From an uncultured Lachnospiraceae bacterium (GTDB lineage: Bacteria > Bacillota > Clostridia > Lachnospirales > Lachnospiraceae): a stretch of 64,000 nucleotides of DNA. The stretch spans positions 1 to 64,000 of the forward strand of contig CANBFE010000009.1 in the NCBI GenBank assembly GCA_947367855.1, in the 5' to 3' direction. A program made the translations under genes and the position numbers. The stretch's first letter is position 1. Each line of letters begins with the position of its first letter. Below are positions 24,241-32,797 of this stretch, in pieces. The notes under the pieces were generated by a model that had not been told where the DNA came from, ran no database searches, and worked only from the letters and a program-made list of their open reading frames with translations.

Positions 24241-24450
24241 TCAAATTTGCTCCATTATCTTCCGAAGCATCTTTTTACTGATTCGTCCTATGGTGGATTC
24301 ACTGCAGTGCATAAGTTCGGCGCATTCCTCCAAAGAATATTCCTGGTTCCTCAAATCAAAAAGTTGTTCTTCTCTTGGAGTGAAATTGCATTCTCTCCTG
24401 AAATATTCTCTTTTCTCTCTGCTGAAATCCGGGATAATGTTTCGTGCCAT
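24241..24450 (-). CDS. Sigma-70 region 4-like HTH regulator (69 aa)
   Basis: PREEQLFDLRNQEYSLEECAELMHCSESTIGRISKKMLRKI is a region-4/RinA-ArpU style helix-turn-helix. Such small proteins often control phage late transcription. It lies immediately before a terminator, in the middle of the late region. Confidence 0.72.
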   Translation of the reverse strand: MARNIIPDFSREKREYFRRECNFTPREEQLFDLRNQEYSLEECAELMHCSESTIGRISKKMLRKIMEQI

Positions 24451-24453
24451 TCC

Positions 24454-24516
24454 TTACTTCTTCCTTTTCGCCGTTCCTCTCTTCTTGCCGCTCTTCTTAC
24501 TTCTGCTCTTGGTCAC
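24454..24516 (-). CDS. Possible 20-aa lysine-rich peptide
   Basis: GTG start overlapping the end of the membrane gene; product is almost all Lys/Arg/Ser/Gly (MTKSRSKKSGKKRGTAKRKK, 20 residues). The basic composition and tight packing suggest a nucleic-acid-binding peptide, but the ribosome site is weak. Confidence 0.35.
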   Translation of the reverse strand: MTKSRSKKSGKKRGTAKRKK

Positions 24517-24820
24517 CTTGGTCTTTGCCACTTTCCAAAATCTCCTCTATCTTGATTATGTCCTCAGGCGTCAGATCTGACAATATGACATTTCCCTGAC
24601 TGTCCATAAGAGTGTATACCCCAGTCTGCTCCACTGTTGCCGTAAAATCATACTGGTACAGATAAATCAGGAATCCGGCCACAATAGCGATAACAGACGC
24701 AAACCAGAGCCATGCAACAGTTATCAGCGCTTTATGCGATCTTTCCGCCGAAATCTTCATTTCCTGAAGCAATTCGTTTGCAATGTTCAATACTTCATCT
24801 TTCTTTTCTTCGTTTCCCAT
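24497..24820 (-). CDS. Single-span membrane protein (107 aa)
   Basis: MGNEEKKDEVLNIANELLQEM helix, one transmembrane helix (~33-58), then a small extracellular-type domain (VYTLMDSQGNVILSDLTPEDIIKIEEIL). Start ATG 24820 after GGAGGGGAAAGCC. Own promoter at 24851. Unknown function. Confidence 0.65.
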   Translation of the reverse strand: MGNEEKKDEVLNIANELLQEMKISAERSHKALITVAWLWFASVIAIVAGFLIYLYQYDFTATVEQTGVYTLMDSQGNVILSDLTPEDIIKIEEILESGKDQGDQEQK

Positions 24821-24850
24821 GGCTTTCCCCTCCGGTATGTATTTTCCCAT

Positions 24851-24879
24851 ATTATACCAATATGAGATATTTTTTTCAA
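24851..24879 (-). promoter_or_regulatory. Sigma-70-type promoter for the 24497-24820 gene
   Basis: TTGAAA at 24874-24879, 17-base spacer, TATAAT at 24851-24856, with TTGG next to the -10. Confidence 0.65.
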
Positions 24880-24883
24880 TCAC

Positions 24884-25228
24884 CTATCCATGATACGGCT
24901 CCGGTAAATGCTGCCATGAGATAATCCTTAATTGGCTCCAACCACTTTGACCATCAACAAATCCAGACCATTCGCCGTTATATGTGAATGAAATTCCTGT
25001 TGTCTGAAACAATCTGTTGTATTCGCCATATCTGAAATACTCATACCATACGAGAACATCAACGCCGTCCTCCGGCAACCGCTCACTGCATGGAATCCAA
25101 ACTCCGATTTTGAGATACTCCTCAATGATATCCATAGCCGCTCTTACTGCTTCTCTTTCCTCATCTGTCGGCTCATGTCCGAAAGTCCATATATCATCTA
25201 AATGTTTTAAAATCTGTTGATTATCCAT
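24884..25228 (-). CDS. DUF551-like protein (copy 1)
   Basis: 114 residues: C-terminal half has WIPCSERLPEDGVDVLVWYEY and ends ISWQHLPEPYHG, the DUF551 pattern (WIxxxxxLPxxxxxVLV ... WxPLPxPP). Start ATG 25228 after GGAGGCAGGGAAG. Expressed from a GGTACAA-class promoter. Confidence 0.78.
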   Translation of the reverse strand: MDNQQILKHLDDIWTFGHEPTDEEREAVRAAMDIIEEYLKIGVWIPCSERLPEDGVDVLVWYEYFRYGEYNRLFQTTGISFTYNGEWSGFVDGQSGWSQLRIISWQHLPEPYHG

Positions 25229-25248
25229 CTTCCCTGCCTCCTGCCACA

Positions 25249-25282
25249 ATTTTACAACAGATTCGGGCGGGGGTTGTACCAA
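25249..25282 (-). promoter_or_regulatory. GGTACAA-class phage promoter (copy 5)
   Basis: TTGGTA at 25277-25282, 22-base gap, TAAAAT at 25249-25254, abutting the stop of the 50-aa gene. Confidence 0.6.
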
Positions 25283-25435
25283 TTATTCAGCGGTTTCCTT
25301 TTCTTCCTGATACTTTTCAATCACTCCTGGCCCATCTCTTATTATTACATCCCAAGCACAACTCATAGTGGTATCAGCGAATACGCACTGTTCATATTTA
25401 GGGCATAACTTACATCTATTAAAGAAATTATCCAT
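25283..25435 (-). CDS. Cys-rich small phage protein (50 aa)
   Basis: MDNFFNRCKLCPKYEQCVFADTT: a CxxC...C pattern in the first 20 residues, then MSCAWDVIIRDG. Good site AGGAGAAGGACG. Possibly a metal-binding protein. Confidence 0.65.
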   Translation of the reverse strand: MDNFFNRCKLCPKYEQCVFADTTMSCAWDVIIRDGPGVIEKYQEEKETAE

Positions 25436-25467
25436 CGTCCTTCTCCTTTTTATATCTCCTTGCGCCC

Positions 25468-25800
25468 TTATTCGCTTGCTTTGTCTGCTCTTTTCTCTTC
25501 ACCGACAATGGTAATTTGAAATTTATCTAACAGCATATCACAACGTTTAAAATCTGCAACATAACATTTTACCGGGATATTGGTATCGAGAAGAATCCCG
25601 TCGAAAAACTGCTTAATTCCAATAAATTTCTTTGCGCTTTCAATACTCGTAATGATATGGAATCTTGTCAGTAAATATCCAAATTCCCTTGTGTAATCGT
25701 CTAAATGAAATTTATAATTATTTCCATCATAAACAAAAGTAGTTTCTTTTCTGATTTCGTCTGTATCTTTATAATACGGGCAATCCTTGCATGACATCAT
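25468..25800 (-). CDS. Hypothetical phage protein (110 aa)
   Basis: Starts MMSCKDCPYYKD (Cys motif like its neighbour at 25283), then a beta/alpha domain (FVYDGNNYKFHLDDYTREFGYLL). Start ATG at 25800 assumed. No known family. Confidence 0.6.
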   Translation of the reverse strand: MMSCKDCPYYKDTDEIRKETTFVYDGNNYKFHLDDYTREFGYLLTRFHIITSIESAKKFIGIKQFFDGILLDTNIPVKCYVADFKRCDMLLDKFQITIVGEEKRADKASE

Positions 25801-25839
25801 AGTACACAATCTCCTTCTCATTTATAAAAATATTATACA

Positions 25840-27147
25840 CTATTTATGCTCATTTTTGTACCTTTTCGCTCCGGCATTACTCCGCTTTGTCTGCTCCCTG
25901 CCGAAATCAGCTACCTTTATGCGGTCATACTGCGGAGTAAGTTTATGCTCCTTTGCAAAATCGTTATACTTCTTGTTCTCCCTGGAAAGTTCATATGCCA
26001 GTTTGTCATACTCTGGCTGCAGGCGGCTTATCTCTTCCGCGGATGCTCCATCCATAAGCTGCTCCTTTGCCACCAGCTGCCGCTTTATCGCTCGGATATT
26101 GCGCTCGATTGCCCGGAGACGCTGGGAGTCCTTATATTTCTGCTTTGATTCCTCGCTGTCTATCCGGTTGCCGGCACCGTCTATCAGGTTCCCGTCCTTG
26201 TCCCGCCAGGGATTGCCGATGCGCTCATCATACGGGCCGAAGCTGTGCCGGCAATTATATCCGTCCAGCCCCTCTCCCGTTCCATATCCTGTTGTCTTCC
26301 GAAAATCTGGATACTTTCCTGTATTGGGAAAACCTCCTGCCTTTTGTCCTGCGCTCTCAATTGTCCCTTTCACCGATGTGAATTCCTCCAGGTCAGCATC
26401 CGTTATATAGAACACTCTCCCTTGCCAGGACATATGATTAGCCGGTTCGTCCTTGTCCGTGAAGCGGGCCCCGGTGTGCGCTGATGTGATGATAAGGTTC
26501 GTCCCAGCCTCCTTGACAAACTCCATCGTCACCTGTCCGGCCATCTGCGCCATGCTTGTCCGGACACAACACATCACCGCCGCTTCAAGCGTTCTCCTGG
26601 TATTTGTTTTCGGATAATCCACGTATATCCCACGATGCGCATACCTGTCAAGGATTTCGCTGATCGCAGCAGAATAGCTCTGCACCCCGGCGGCTACCCG
26701 CATATCCGCTTCACTCAACATATTCATCAGGTCAATGTTGGTCTGTCTCATGGTAGTCCTTGTCAGGTTCTGCAGTTCCCCCTGGCTCCGCTTGTACTGT
26801 ACGTCCATTATGCGGATTACAGCGGGGTTTTTGAGCGGGTCTGGTAGATTTATGCCTATCTCCCGGAACGATGCCGCATCGGCCTCCCACGATGTCAGGG
26901 CGGCATCTTGCAGGATTGCTCGGAGTTCTTTCCTGGAAAGTTTCGTCAGGATTTCAAGTTTCCGTTGAATCTCCGCCTGCGTCTCTCCCATCAGCCGCAG
27001 CCGCTGAAGCAGTCGGTCAGCTGTGGGAGTTATCTTCCCGGCAGTAATCAGGAACCGGGCAGCTTCTTTCAGGATGAATTCAGATAACTGCTGATACAGT
27101 TCCATCATGCGCTGTTCTTTTCCATTAAAGTATTCGGGCATCAGCAT
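25840..27147 (-). CDS. Minor capsid protein (Phage_min_cap2 type)
   Basis: 435 residues. The helical N-terminal half, then RRTLEAAVMCCVRTSMAQMAGQVTMEFVKEAGTNLIITSAHTGAR, SWQGRVFYITD and YNCRHSFGPYDE match the minor capsid family (PF06152). It usually attaches to the portal inside the head. Start ATG 27147 overlaps the upstream TGA (TGATG) after CAAGGAG; an ATG eight codons upstream is possible. Confidence 0.88.
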   Translation of the reverse strand: MLMPEYFNGKEQRMMELYQQLSEFILKEAARFLITAGKITPTADRLLQRLRLMGETQAEIQRKLEILTKLSRKELRAILQDAALTSWEADAASFREIGINLPDPLKNPAVIRIMDVQYKRSQGELQNLTRTTMRQTNIDLMNMLSEADMRVAAGVQSYSAAISEILDRYAHRGIYVDYPKTNTRRTLEAAVMCCVRTSMAQMAGQVTMEFVKEAGTNLIITSAHTGARFTDKDEPANHMSWQGRVFYITDADLEEFTSVKGTIESAGQKAGGFPNTGKYPDFRKTTGYGTGEGLDGYNCRHSFGPYDERIGNPWRDKDGNLIDGAGNRIDSEESKQKYKDSQRLRAIERNIRAIKRQLVAKEQLMDGASAEEISRLQPEYDKLAYELSRENKKYNDFAKEHKLTPQYDRIKVADFGREQTKRSNAGAKRYKNEHK

Positions 27148-27503
27148 CAGCAACAACTCCTTGCAAGCCATCTTTTCAATCTAAATGTAAGATTCCACCA
27201 AAAGCGCACATCTGTACCTTTGCATTTGCTGAATATCTTCACGATTCTGTATCTGCGTGATGTCGGATAGTGATACGCTTCACATATCTGCTCAAATACC
27301 AGTTTGGCGTCATCCACAGCTTCAAGAAATCTTTCTTTGAATATATTCCATGCCTTAGTGATTTTATCCGCTGCTTCTTTGAGAATCTGCCAAATATCAG
27401 CAGTGCCTTTCACCATTTTGTAAAGTCTGCGCTTAAATTCAATAACCATTATTCCTCTTGCTTCAATCTCTTTTTTCTGCTCCTCTGTAAATGCTAATAC
27501 CAT
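27147..27503 (-). CDS. Hypothetical phage protein (118 aa), ends ARSCC
   Basis: N-terminal MVLAFTEEQKKEIEARGIMVIEF, helical middle (LKEAADKITKAWNIFKERFLEAV) and a basic C-terminus with KIFSKCKG ... WLARSCC. The C-terminal design matches the 75-aa protein at 28014 (ends CRNNC); they appear paralogous. Unknown function. Confidence 0.65.
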   Translation of the reverse strand: MVLAFTEEQKKEIEARGIMVIEFKRRLYKMVKGTADIWQILKEAADKITKAWNIFKERFLEAVDDAKLVFEQICEAYHYPTSRRYRIVKIFSKCKGTDVRFWWNLTFRLKRWLARSCC

Positions 27504-27507
27504 TCTG

Positions 27508-27954
27508 TTACCCCTTTCCGGCTTCTTCACGCACAAGCCGCAGCCATTTATCGCCGTGCCTCTCTTTTGCTTTCGCAAACCATTCTGGCCCGGTTCCTGA
27601 CTCGCTGTAGTTTTTCATCATTTTTCCGGTTGGATGCTTTTCCTTACCCTTCGGAGAATACCAACCTATTACTTCTCCTGTAGTCTCGTCTATTCTCGGG
27701 ATATTTGGTCCATATACTTTGCCCACATATTGATAGTGAGCATATGGCGTATTATACTCCAGAACCCCTCCATACACACCCTCCGGGAAATTGGCGCTTC
27801 GGCGGAGCTGGCCATTAAGCATGGGCACCAATGGCTCACAGTCCGTGCGGACAGCTATGTTCAAAAGCCTCTGAGCCTCCTTAACATTTCGGTCAATGCG
27901 TTTGGTGTCCAGTTTGACAGATACGTTTCCTACCGTTGTATTTATTTTTGCCAC
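27508..27954 (-). CDS. Minor capsid protein 2-like
   Basis: 148 residues from GTG 27954. LVPMLNGQLRRSAN, VYGGVLEYNTPYAHYQYVG and a WFAKAKERHGDKW ending are characteristic of Minor_capsid_2/HK97 gp10-like connector proteins. Usually these lie after the capsid gene; here it is between portal and minor capsid, an unusual location. Confidence 0.75.
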   Translation of the reverse strand: MAKINTTVGNVSVKLDTKRIDRNVKEAQRLLNIAVRTDCEPLVPMLNGQLRRSANFPEGVYGGVLEYNTPYAHYQYVGKVYGPNIPRIDETTGEVIGWYSPKGKEKHPTGKMMKNYSESGTGPEWFAKAKERHGDKWLRLVREEAGKG

Positions 27955-28013
27955 GCTCTCACACCCTTTCAACATTCCCTATGTGCTGTCTGATTCTCAT
28001 AAAATCACGCTTT

Positions 28014-28241
28014 CTAACAGTTGTTCCGACAATGATACAGTTTGTTTCTAATCACAAGGACAGAAGGAGTATTCGCCTTTATGTACCATTTCGGCGGTCG
28101 GCGCAGTAACCGCTTGTGTTGCTCTATTTTCCTATTGACTTCATCAAAGGCTTTCCGCAATGCTTCTGCTAGCTTTTCAAGGCTTTCAGAAATTCCACCC
28201 CATACTTCCGCTAATTTATCAGCAAATTCTTGTAATGTCAT
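28014..28241 (-). CDS. Hypothetical phage protein (75 aa), ends CRNNC
   Basis: Helical N-terminus (EFADKLAEVWGGISESLEKLAEAL) and basic, Cys-containing tail (NKLYHCRNNC). Shares its plan with the 27147-27503 protein on the other side of minor capsid 2. Confidence 0.62.
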   Translation of the reverse strand: MTLQEFADKLAEVWGGISESLEKLAEALRKAFDEVNRKIEQHKRLLRRPPKWYIKANTPSVLVIRNKLYHCRNNC

Positions 28242-28244
28242 CCC

Positions 28245-29717
28245 CTATTCCTCCCCAAACAATCCCTCTTTCGGCTCATTCTCGCTCTTGGCTTCTGCCA
28301 CAATAGCCCGCGCCGCTTCTTCTGTAAACCCTTCGTTATGCACCAAATAATACCACTTAGGATAGAATCCCTTGTCTGTCAGCAGCAACGCCCTTGACCG
28401 ATCTTCCTCGGCGTTTCTTGTGAGGTCTGCAAAGTCCGCATATATCTCATAGTTCCCAAACTCGCTAGGAGCCGATTCTCCGTTAATAACGGCCATAGCG
28501 TCCATTATATAGGCTATATCATGAATCGCTCCTATACGGCCGTCTCCGTTGCTGTCAGGGCATGATAGAATGTCCCGATAATCTCCCACTGTGTTAATCG
28601 TGCGTCGCTCCGTGGCTTCTACCTGGGTAGCAGTGGCAACGGATATTGTCTGGCCGTTAAATACGAAATATCCAGGGTCGAAGCCCGTTTTATAGCTGAT
28701 GATCGAAAGATAGAAATTTATTCCCTCTGTCCGGCTCGCAACTTGGAGTGTCGGCTGCCACTGTTCAAATGGCTTATCCGTCATATCGTCTAGGCCAGTC
28801 TTAAGAACCATTCGCGGAAGTTCAATTCCGTTCGCTTCTGCATACTGTATCGCGGACTGACCGATTATCATTTTCGGTTCGGAATCCTCTGTTTCTATCC
28901 CCAGTGTGGACATTGCGATATCCAGCCAACGCAATTCCTCTATACACTCCGAAAAGCACGATACCCCCAATGGGCTGTCCGGGTCTATGGTGTTGCTGTA
29001 TGGGTTCTTTATGTACACGAATAAAGGTTTTTCAAGGTTCTCTGCTGTAAACTCTGGTACGATATCCGCCCATTTGGTATTTTTTAGGGAAATTTCATGT
29101 CCTATCTGGTCTTGAGCATCAGACACAAAGGCCTTGTTTGATACCCGGTACAGACTAACGGGCGTTGCGGTTCCGTCTGCATTCAAGTGCATTGCTGTAC
29201 CTTCATACCTGTGCCACTCTGCACGGGTATAGAATTTCTTACCCTTCTGGTGAAAAGAGAAGAATATCACTCCTGTGATATTTTCATTGCTGTCAGAATC
29301 CGTGACAAGGAATCTGTCCGGCGGTATGTAATCCATGCCATCCCCATTCCACTTTGCCATCACACCGCCAAGCCGAATAACCTTTTCCATGTTTTTCTGG
29401 GCATTCTTTAGGAAACAATCATCAATGCATTTCTGTATTCTCTTTGCAGTTTCCCCGGTTCCATATTTTGACTGCACCTTGATGTCAATATTCTGTGTAA
29501 TCAGCTTAGCCAGTTCGCGTGCTACGGTGTTTGAAAAGCGGATAGTCTTGGTGTCACCCTTTACCCACGGCGGCTTCCCACTCTCCAACTGCCCCCACAG
29601 CTTAATAGCAGCATCCATTTCCGGCGACAGGTACGTTTCCACACCAAAAGCCTTTTCAGCGTCCGTTTTAAATAACATCTTCATTTTCTCCTTAAACCAT
29701 GCGATTAAACCCATCAT
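28245..29717 (-). CDS. Portal protein (SPP1 gp6/A118-like)
   Basis: 490 residues; PEMDAAIKLWGQLESGKPPW, MAKWNGDGMDYIPPDRFLVTDSD, PLGVSCFSECIEELRWLDIAMS, FVFNGQTISVATATQVEATERRTINTVG are portal motifs. It forms the dodecameric DNA gate at the head vertex. Follows TerL with four accessory genes between. Confidence 0.9.
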   Translation of the reverse strand: MMGLIAWFKEKMKMLFKTDAEKAFGVETYLSPEMDAAIKLWGQLESGKPPWVKGDTKTIRFSNTVARELAKLITQNIDIKVQSKYGTGETAKRIQKCIDDCFLKNAQKNMEKVIRLGGVMAKWNGDGMDYIPPDRFLVTDSDSNENITGVIFFSFHQKGKKFYTRAEWHRYEGTAMHLNADGTATPVSLYRVSNKAFVSDAQDQIGHEISLKNTKWADIVPEFTAENLEKPLFVYIKNPYSNTIDPDSPLGVSCFSECIEELRWLDIAMSTLGIETEDSEPKMIIGQSAIQYAEANGIELPRMVLKTGLDDMTDKPFEQWQPTLQVASRTEGINFYLSIISYKTGFDPGYFVFNGQTISVATATQVEATERRTINTVGDYRDILSCPDSNGDGRIGAIHDIAYIMDAMAVINGESAPSEFGNYEIYADFADLTRNAEEDRSRALLLTDKGFYPKWYYLVHNEGFTEEAARAIVAEAKSENEPKEGLFGEE

Positions 29718-29720
29718 TTA

Positions 29721-29942
29721 TCACCTATAAAGCAAATTTCTTAAATATTCTTTGCTATACTCACTTTTACAAGTGTTTATGTAAAACTGCTTTTCACTTT
29801 CCGAAAATCTTTCAGCAGCTTTATTTATGCTTTTCTTGACAGTAGAAAATGGATTTATGCCATGCCGCAAACATATAAACGCAATCTTGAAATATTTAAA
29901 CAGCATTTTAAATTTATCCTTTATCCATGTTATCAGTCCCAT
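29721..29942 (-). CDS. Small protein sharing the portal N-terminus (73 aa)
   Basis: Starts MGLITWIKDKFKMLFK, nearly identical in pattern to the portal start (MGLIAWFKEKMKMLFK), then diverges (RHGINPFSTVKK). It sits three bases upstream of the portal gene; a partial duplication of the portal 5' end is likely. Confidence 0.6.
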   Translation of the reverse strand: MGLITWIKDKFKMLFKYFKIAFICLRHGINPFSTVKKSINKAAERFSESEKQFYINTCKSEYSKEYLRNLLYR

Positions 29943-29963
29943 TTAATCAAGCCTCAATCTGCT

Positions 29964-30263
29964 TTACTTAATCGTTCCATTCATCTTTGCTGCAAACACA
30001 TCTTTCAAGTGCTGTTCTGGATTGTTTTTGTAATATTCCGCTTTCTGCTCTGCCATCTCAAAATATTCGTATAAAGGCTTGTAGTTCGGACTGTTTTTCA
30101 CTTTTTCCCTCATACTGTGCACTTCTTCCCTTGTGGCAATGCCTTTTGAAACCAAAAGCTGTAAAATCAACTGCGTTTCCACTTTCACATCTAACAGCAG
30201 TTTCTTTTCATTGATTTCATTCAATGCTGTGTCCATATCATAATTCGCATTTCCGCTTAACAT
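29964..30263 (-). CDS. Hypothetical phage protein (99 aa)
   Basis: ATG 30263 after ACGGAGGAATGGGAAA. Helical: MLSGNANYDMDTALNEINEKKLLL, then SPNYKPLYEYFEMAEQKAEYYK. No known domain. Confidence 0.62.
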   Translation of the reverse strand: MLSGNANYDMDTALNEINEKKLLLDVKVETQLILQLLVSKGIATREEVHSMREKVKNSPNYKPLYEYFEMAEQKAEYYKNNPEQHLKDVFAAKMNGTIK

Positions 30264-30309
30264 TTTCCCATTCCTCCGTAATATTCTTCCAACTCCTGCG
30301 CCTGCCAAA

Positions 30310-30657
30310 TCATGGTTTCGGCTTCTCCATCCACTTAACACAGTTATACATATACTCGTGGCTATTCTCAGCTGAAAATCCTGTTTGCTCGCTTTCGTAT
30401 GTTTCATGTATGTACCCGATAATGATTTCTCCACAAACATCACAGCATATAACTTCTTTATCTGGAAGTTTTCCGGATTCACATTCAATCCACCCACCGC
30501 CGCAATCCTCCGCTGACCGCTCCATATCTGCCAACTTTTCGGATAATGATTCTATGGTGTCGGCGGCTTTTGAGAATATATCTCTTGTACTCGGTGCAAA
30601 TATCGCCTTTTCTCCGAAGTTCCTCAATTCCTTTACCTGTTCGCTAATCATGCTCAT
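30310..30657 (-). CDS. DUF551-like protein (copy 2)
   Basis: N-terminal helices (SKAADTIESLSEKLADMERS) followed by GGWIECESGKLPDKEVICCDVCGE, the DUF551-type segment, ending VKWMEKPKP. Related in design to the proteins at 24884 and 37428. Confidence 0.65.
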   Translation of the reverse strand: MSMISEQVKELRNFGEKAIFAPSTRDIFSKAADTIESLSEKLADMERSAEDCGGGWIECESGKLPDKEVICCDVCGEIIIGYIHETYESEQTGFSAENSHEYMYNCVKWMEKPKP

Positions 30658-30678
30658 TCTATCAATCCTCCCATATAA

Positions 30679-30879
30679 TCAAAGACAATTTCTAAACCAA
30701 AATTTTTCGATAAAATTCATATGCCTATATCTAACAATACTGCCAATTTTCTTTCCCATATCATAATCACTTATCTTAAAAAGATTTGCGTATTTGTGAG
30801 AACCATTTCTGTAAAAAATTTTCACTTTATGCAAGTATCCATTTTTATAAAATTTCTGAGATACTTCTTTGCTCTTCAT
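30679..30879 (-). CDS. Hypothetical phage protein (66 aa)
   Basis: Basic, aromatic-rich (MKSKEVSQKFYKNGYLHKVKIFYRNG). AT-rich relative to neighbours. No family recognised. Confidence 0.5.
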   Translation of the reverse strand: MKSKEVSQKFYKNGYLHKVKIFYRNGSHKYANLFKISDYDMGKKIGSIVRYRHMNFIEKFWFRNCL

Positions 30880-30922
30880 TCCCCTATCCTCTCCTTACCA
30901 CATTGGCAGATGCTTAACAAAG

Positions 30923-31168
30923 TCACTGATTAAATGCTTCTGTCACAATTTCAACTGCTCTTTCCGCTCTGCAAGTATCACAATCTGTATGCTTATCATA
31001 TTTTTCACATAAGCAAGTGCTAATTTCTTCTTTTAAGCGTTCTTTAACTTTTTCTATATCAAAAGCTGTCGGCTGTGCATCAATTGTTCCATATATTCCC
31101 CTCGCAAACAGCTTTTCGGGATTCTTTAAAACATCTTCTTTCAATTTATCCGCATCAATCAATCTCAT
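30923..31168 (-). CDS. Small phage protein, MRLIDADKL family (81 aa)
   Basis: Begins MRLIDADKLKEDV, a start shared by many short Firmicutes phage proteins, and contains CLCEKYDKHTDCDTCRAERAVEI. Unknown function. Confidence 0.65.
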   Translation of the reverse strand: MRLIDADKLKEDVLKNPEKLFARGIYGTIDAQPTAFDIEKVKERLKEEISTCLCEKYDKHTDCDTCRAERAVEIVTEAFNQ

Positions 31169-31196
31169 ATCTTCCCCTTTCTACCACATAGCAATT

Positions 31197-32519
31197 TTAA
31201 TACTTCCACCGCAACCGGCGCCGCAGGAATGTATAGCAATAATATCTGTCACTATCCATGCAGTGATCAAACTCCTTTATAACAACATCTTCCGGGCTTT
31301 CCATATCCCAGGAATACAGCCCGTACTCATTTATGGTCGCCTCGCAGTCCTCGTGATAGCTGATTATCCCTCTGTTTAGGAATGTTGTCTGCACCCGTAT
31401 TCCGTCCAATACGTCATTTTCTGCACCCTTGGCAATGTACTTCCCATGTTTCTTGATTGCTTCAATAAACGAAGCTGCGGACGGGTCAACTATGATAAAT
31501 GATACCTTTCTATCTCCTATCAGTTTGCATATCTCCTGATAGTGTGTTTCATCATCACGCCGGATTCCGGTTTCCTTGCTGTCATAGTAGTATTCAGATT
31601 CCTTTTGCGCACGCCTGCCGTCAAACGCCCACAATCCGGCAGCAAACGGGTTTACGGTTCCATAGTCCACGGACACAACCCATTCTTTTTCCCCGGTCAT
31701 GTGCGTGTCTTTGACGTGCCTGTCCTCGTCAAACATAGAGTAGACAAGCCCCTCTGCAACGCACCAGATACCCTCTATATACCGCTTGAAGAATACCCCC
31801 ACATACATTCCACGGTATCGCGCTTTTATCCGCTCTGACAGGGAAAGATTATCGTCCATCGTGAAATGCAGATATACAAGCCGCTTTTCCTCTGCCTTAT
31901 CAATCCAGTTGACCTTGAACCAGTGCCGGGGGCTGTCCGGGTTGCAGTTAAACCAATACTTTGAACCGTCCACCGAACAACGCCCGGTTGCCTGGTTGAC
32001 AAATGATTCCGGCATAAGCGCCACTTCATCAAAGAACATTCCGGCCAACGTGATACCCTGTATCAAGTCCTGTGACCGTTCATCTTTTCCGCCAAATATG
32101 TAAAAGTAGTTTACAGTGTTCCCTTTGCTTACTATCAGCAGATTGTCGCTTCTCTTGTCTATTACTGTGTATTTTCTACTCGCAAGCATCAGTTTCAGCC
32201 AAAAGAGGACATTCCGGCGGAATGAGCCAATCGTCTTGCCTGCCATTCCAAAATTCTGCTGATTGAAGCTGTTCATAGCCCAGAGCACATAAGACAGCGA
32301 CATAGACAGCGTTTTCCCGCTCCTGATTGCCCCGTCTGCTATGATGCCGTCCATATCCTTGACCGGGCTGGCAGGGCACCACCATGTAAGGACTTTCTTT
32401 TGCTTTGTGGAGAATGGTTTAAACTGGAATCCTTGCTTTTTCGCCTTAGATTTCATAGCGGCAGCACGTTTTGTTATGCCTTTTCGGATGTTTTCTATTC
32501 TTGTGTCGATGTCACTCAA
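31197..32519 (-). CDS. terL: Terminase large subunit
   Basis: 440 residues. Walker A-like GAIRSGKTLSMSLSYVLWA at ~48-66, Walker B region FFDEVALMPESF, motif III-like FNCNPDSPRHWFKVNWID and nuclease-domain aspartates (VVSVDYGTVNPFAAGLWAFDG and FIIVDPSAASF). The DNA packaging ATPase/nuclease. A TTG start at 32519 overlaps the upstream TGA after GAGGTGAC. Confidence 0.93.
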   Translation of the reverse strand: MSDIDTRIENIRKGITKRAAAMKSKAKKQGFQFKPFSTKQKKVLTWWCPASPVKDMDGIIADGAIRSGKTLSMSLSYVLWAMNSFNQQNFGMAGKTIGSFRRNVLFWLKLMLASRKYTVIDKRSDNLLIVSKGNTVNYFYIFGGKDERSQDLIQGITLAGMFFDEVALMPESFVNQATGRCSVDGSKYWFNCNPDSPRHWFKVNWIDKAEEKRLVYLHFTMDDNLSLSERIKARYRGMYVGVFFKRYIEGIWCVAEGLVYSMFDEDRHVKDTHMTGEKEWVVSVDYGTVNPFAAGLWAFDGRRAQKESEYYYDSKETGIRRDDETHYQEICKLIGDRKVSFIIVDPSAASFIEAIKKHGKYIAKGAENDVLDGIRVQTTFLNRGIISYHEDCEATINEYGLYSWDMESPEDVVIKEFDHCMDSDRYYCYTFLRRRLRWKY

Positions 32520-32797
32520 TACCTTGTCACCTCTATGTCTTCTTCACAAAAAGCATTTACATCATTCATCATTCCCTCAACCGTCTTTTTGAGTACCATC
32601 TTCGATTCCTCGATTGCACCTATGAGAGTGTCACTTTTTAATTTCATCCGACTTATTTTCATGTCTGGACAGGACAAAAACCAACCCTCGCAATGAATAA
32701 GCCTATGTACGGATATACTCAATTTTCCAACTTTCCAATCAAATATAGTACCACTTTCCACCGGCTCATTATATCTTGCATTACTCCTGAATTCCAT
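32516..32797 (-). CDS. Hypothetical protein between terminase subunits (93 aa)
   Basis: MEFRSNARYNEPVESGTIFDWKVG with beta-rich core and helical C-terminus; overlaps TerS and TerL genes at both ends. No domain known; insertions at this spot are uncommon. Confidence 0.65.
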   Translation of the reverse strand: MEFRSNARYNEPVESGTIFDWKVGKLSISVHRLIHCEGWFLSCPDMKISRMKLKSDTLIGAIEESKMVLKKTVEGMMNDVNAFCEEDIEVTRY

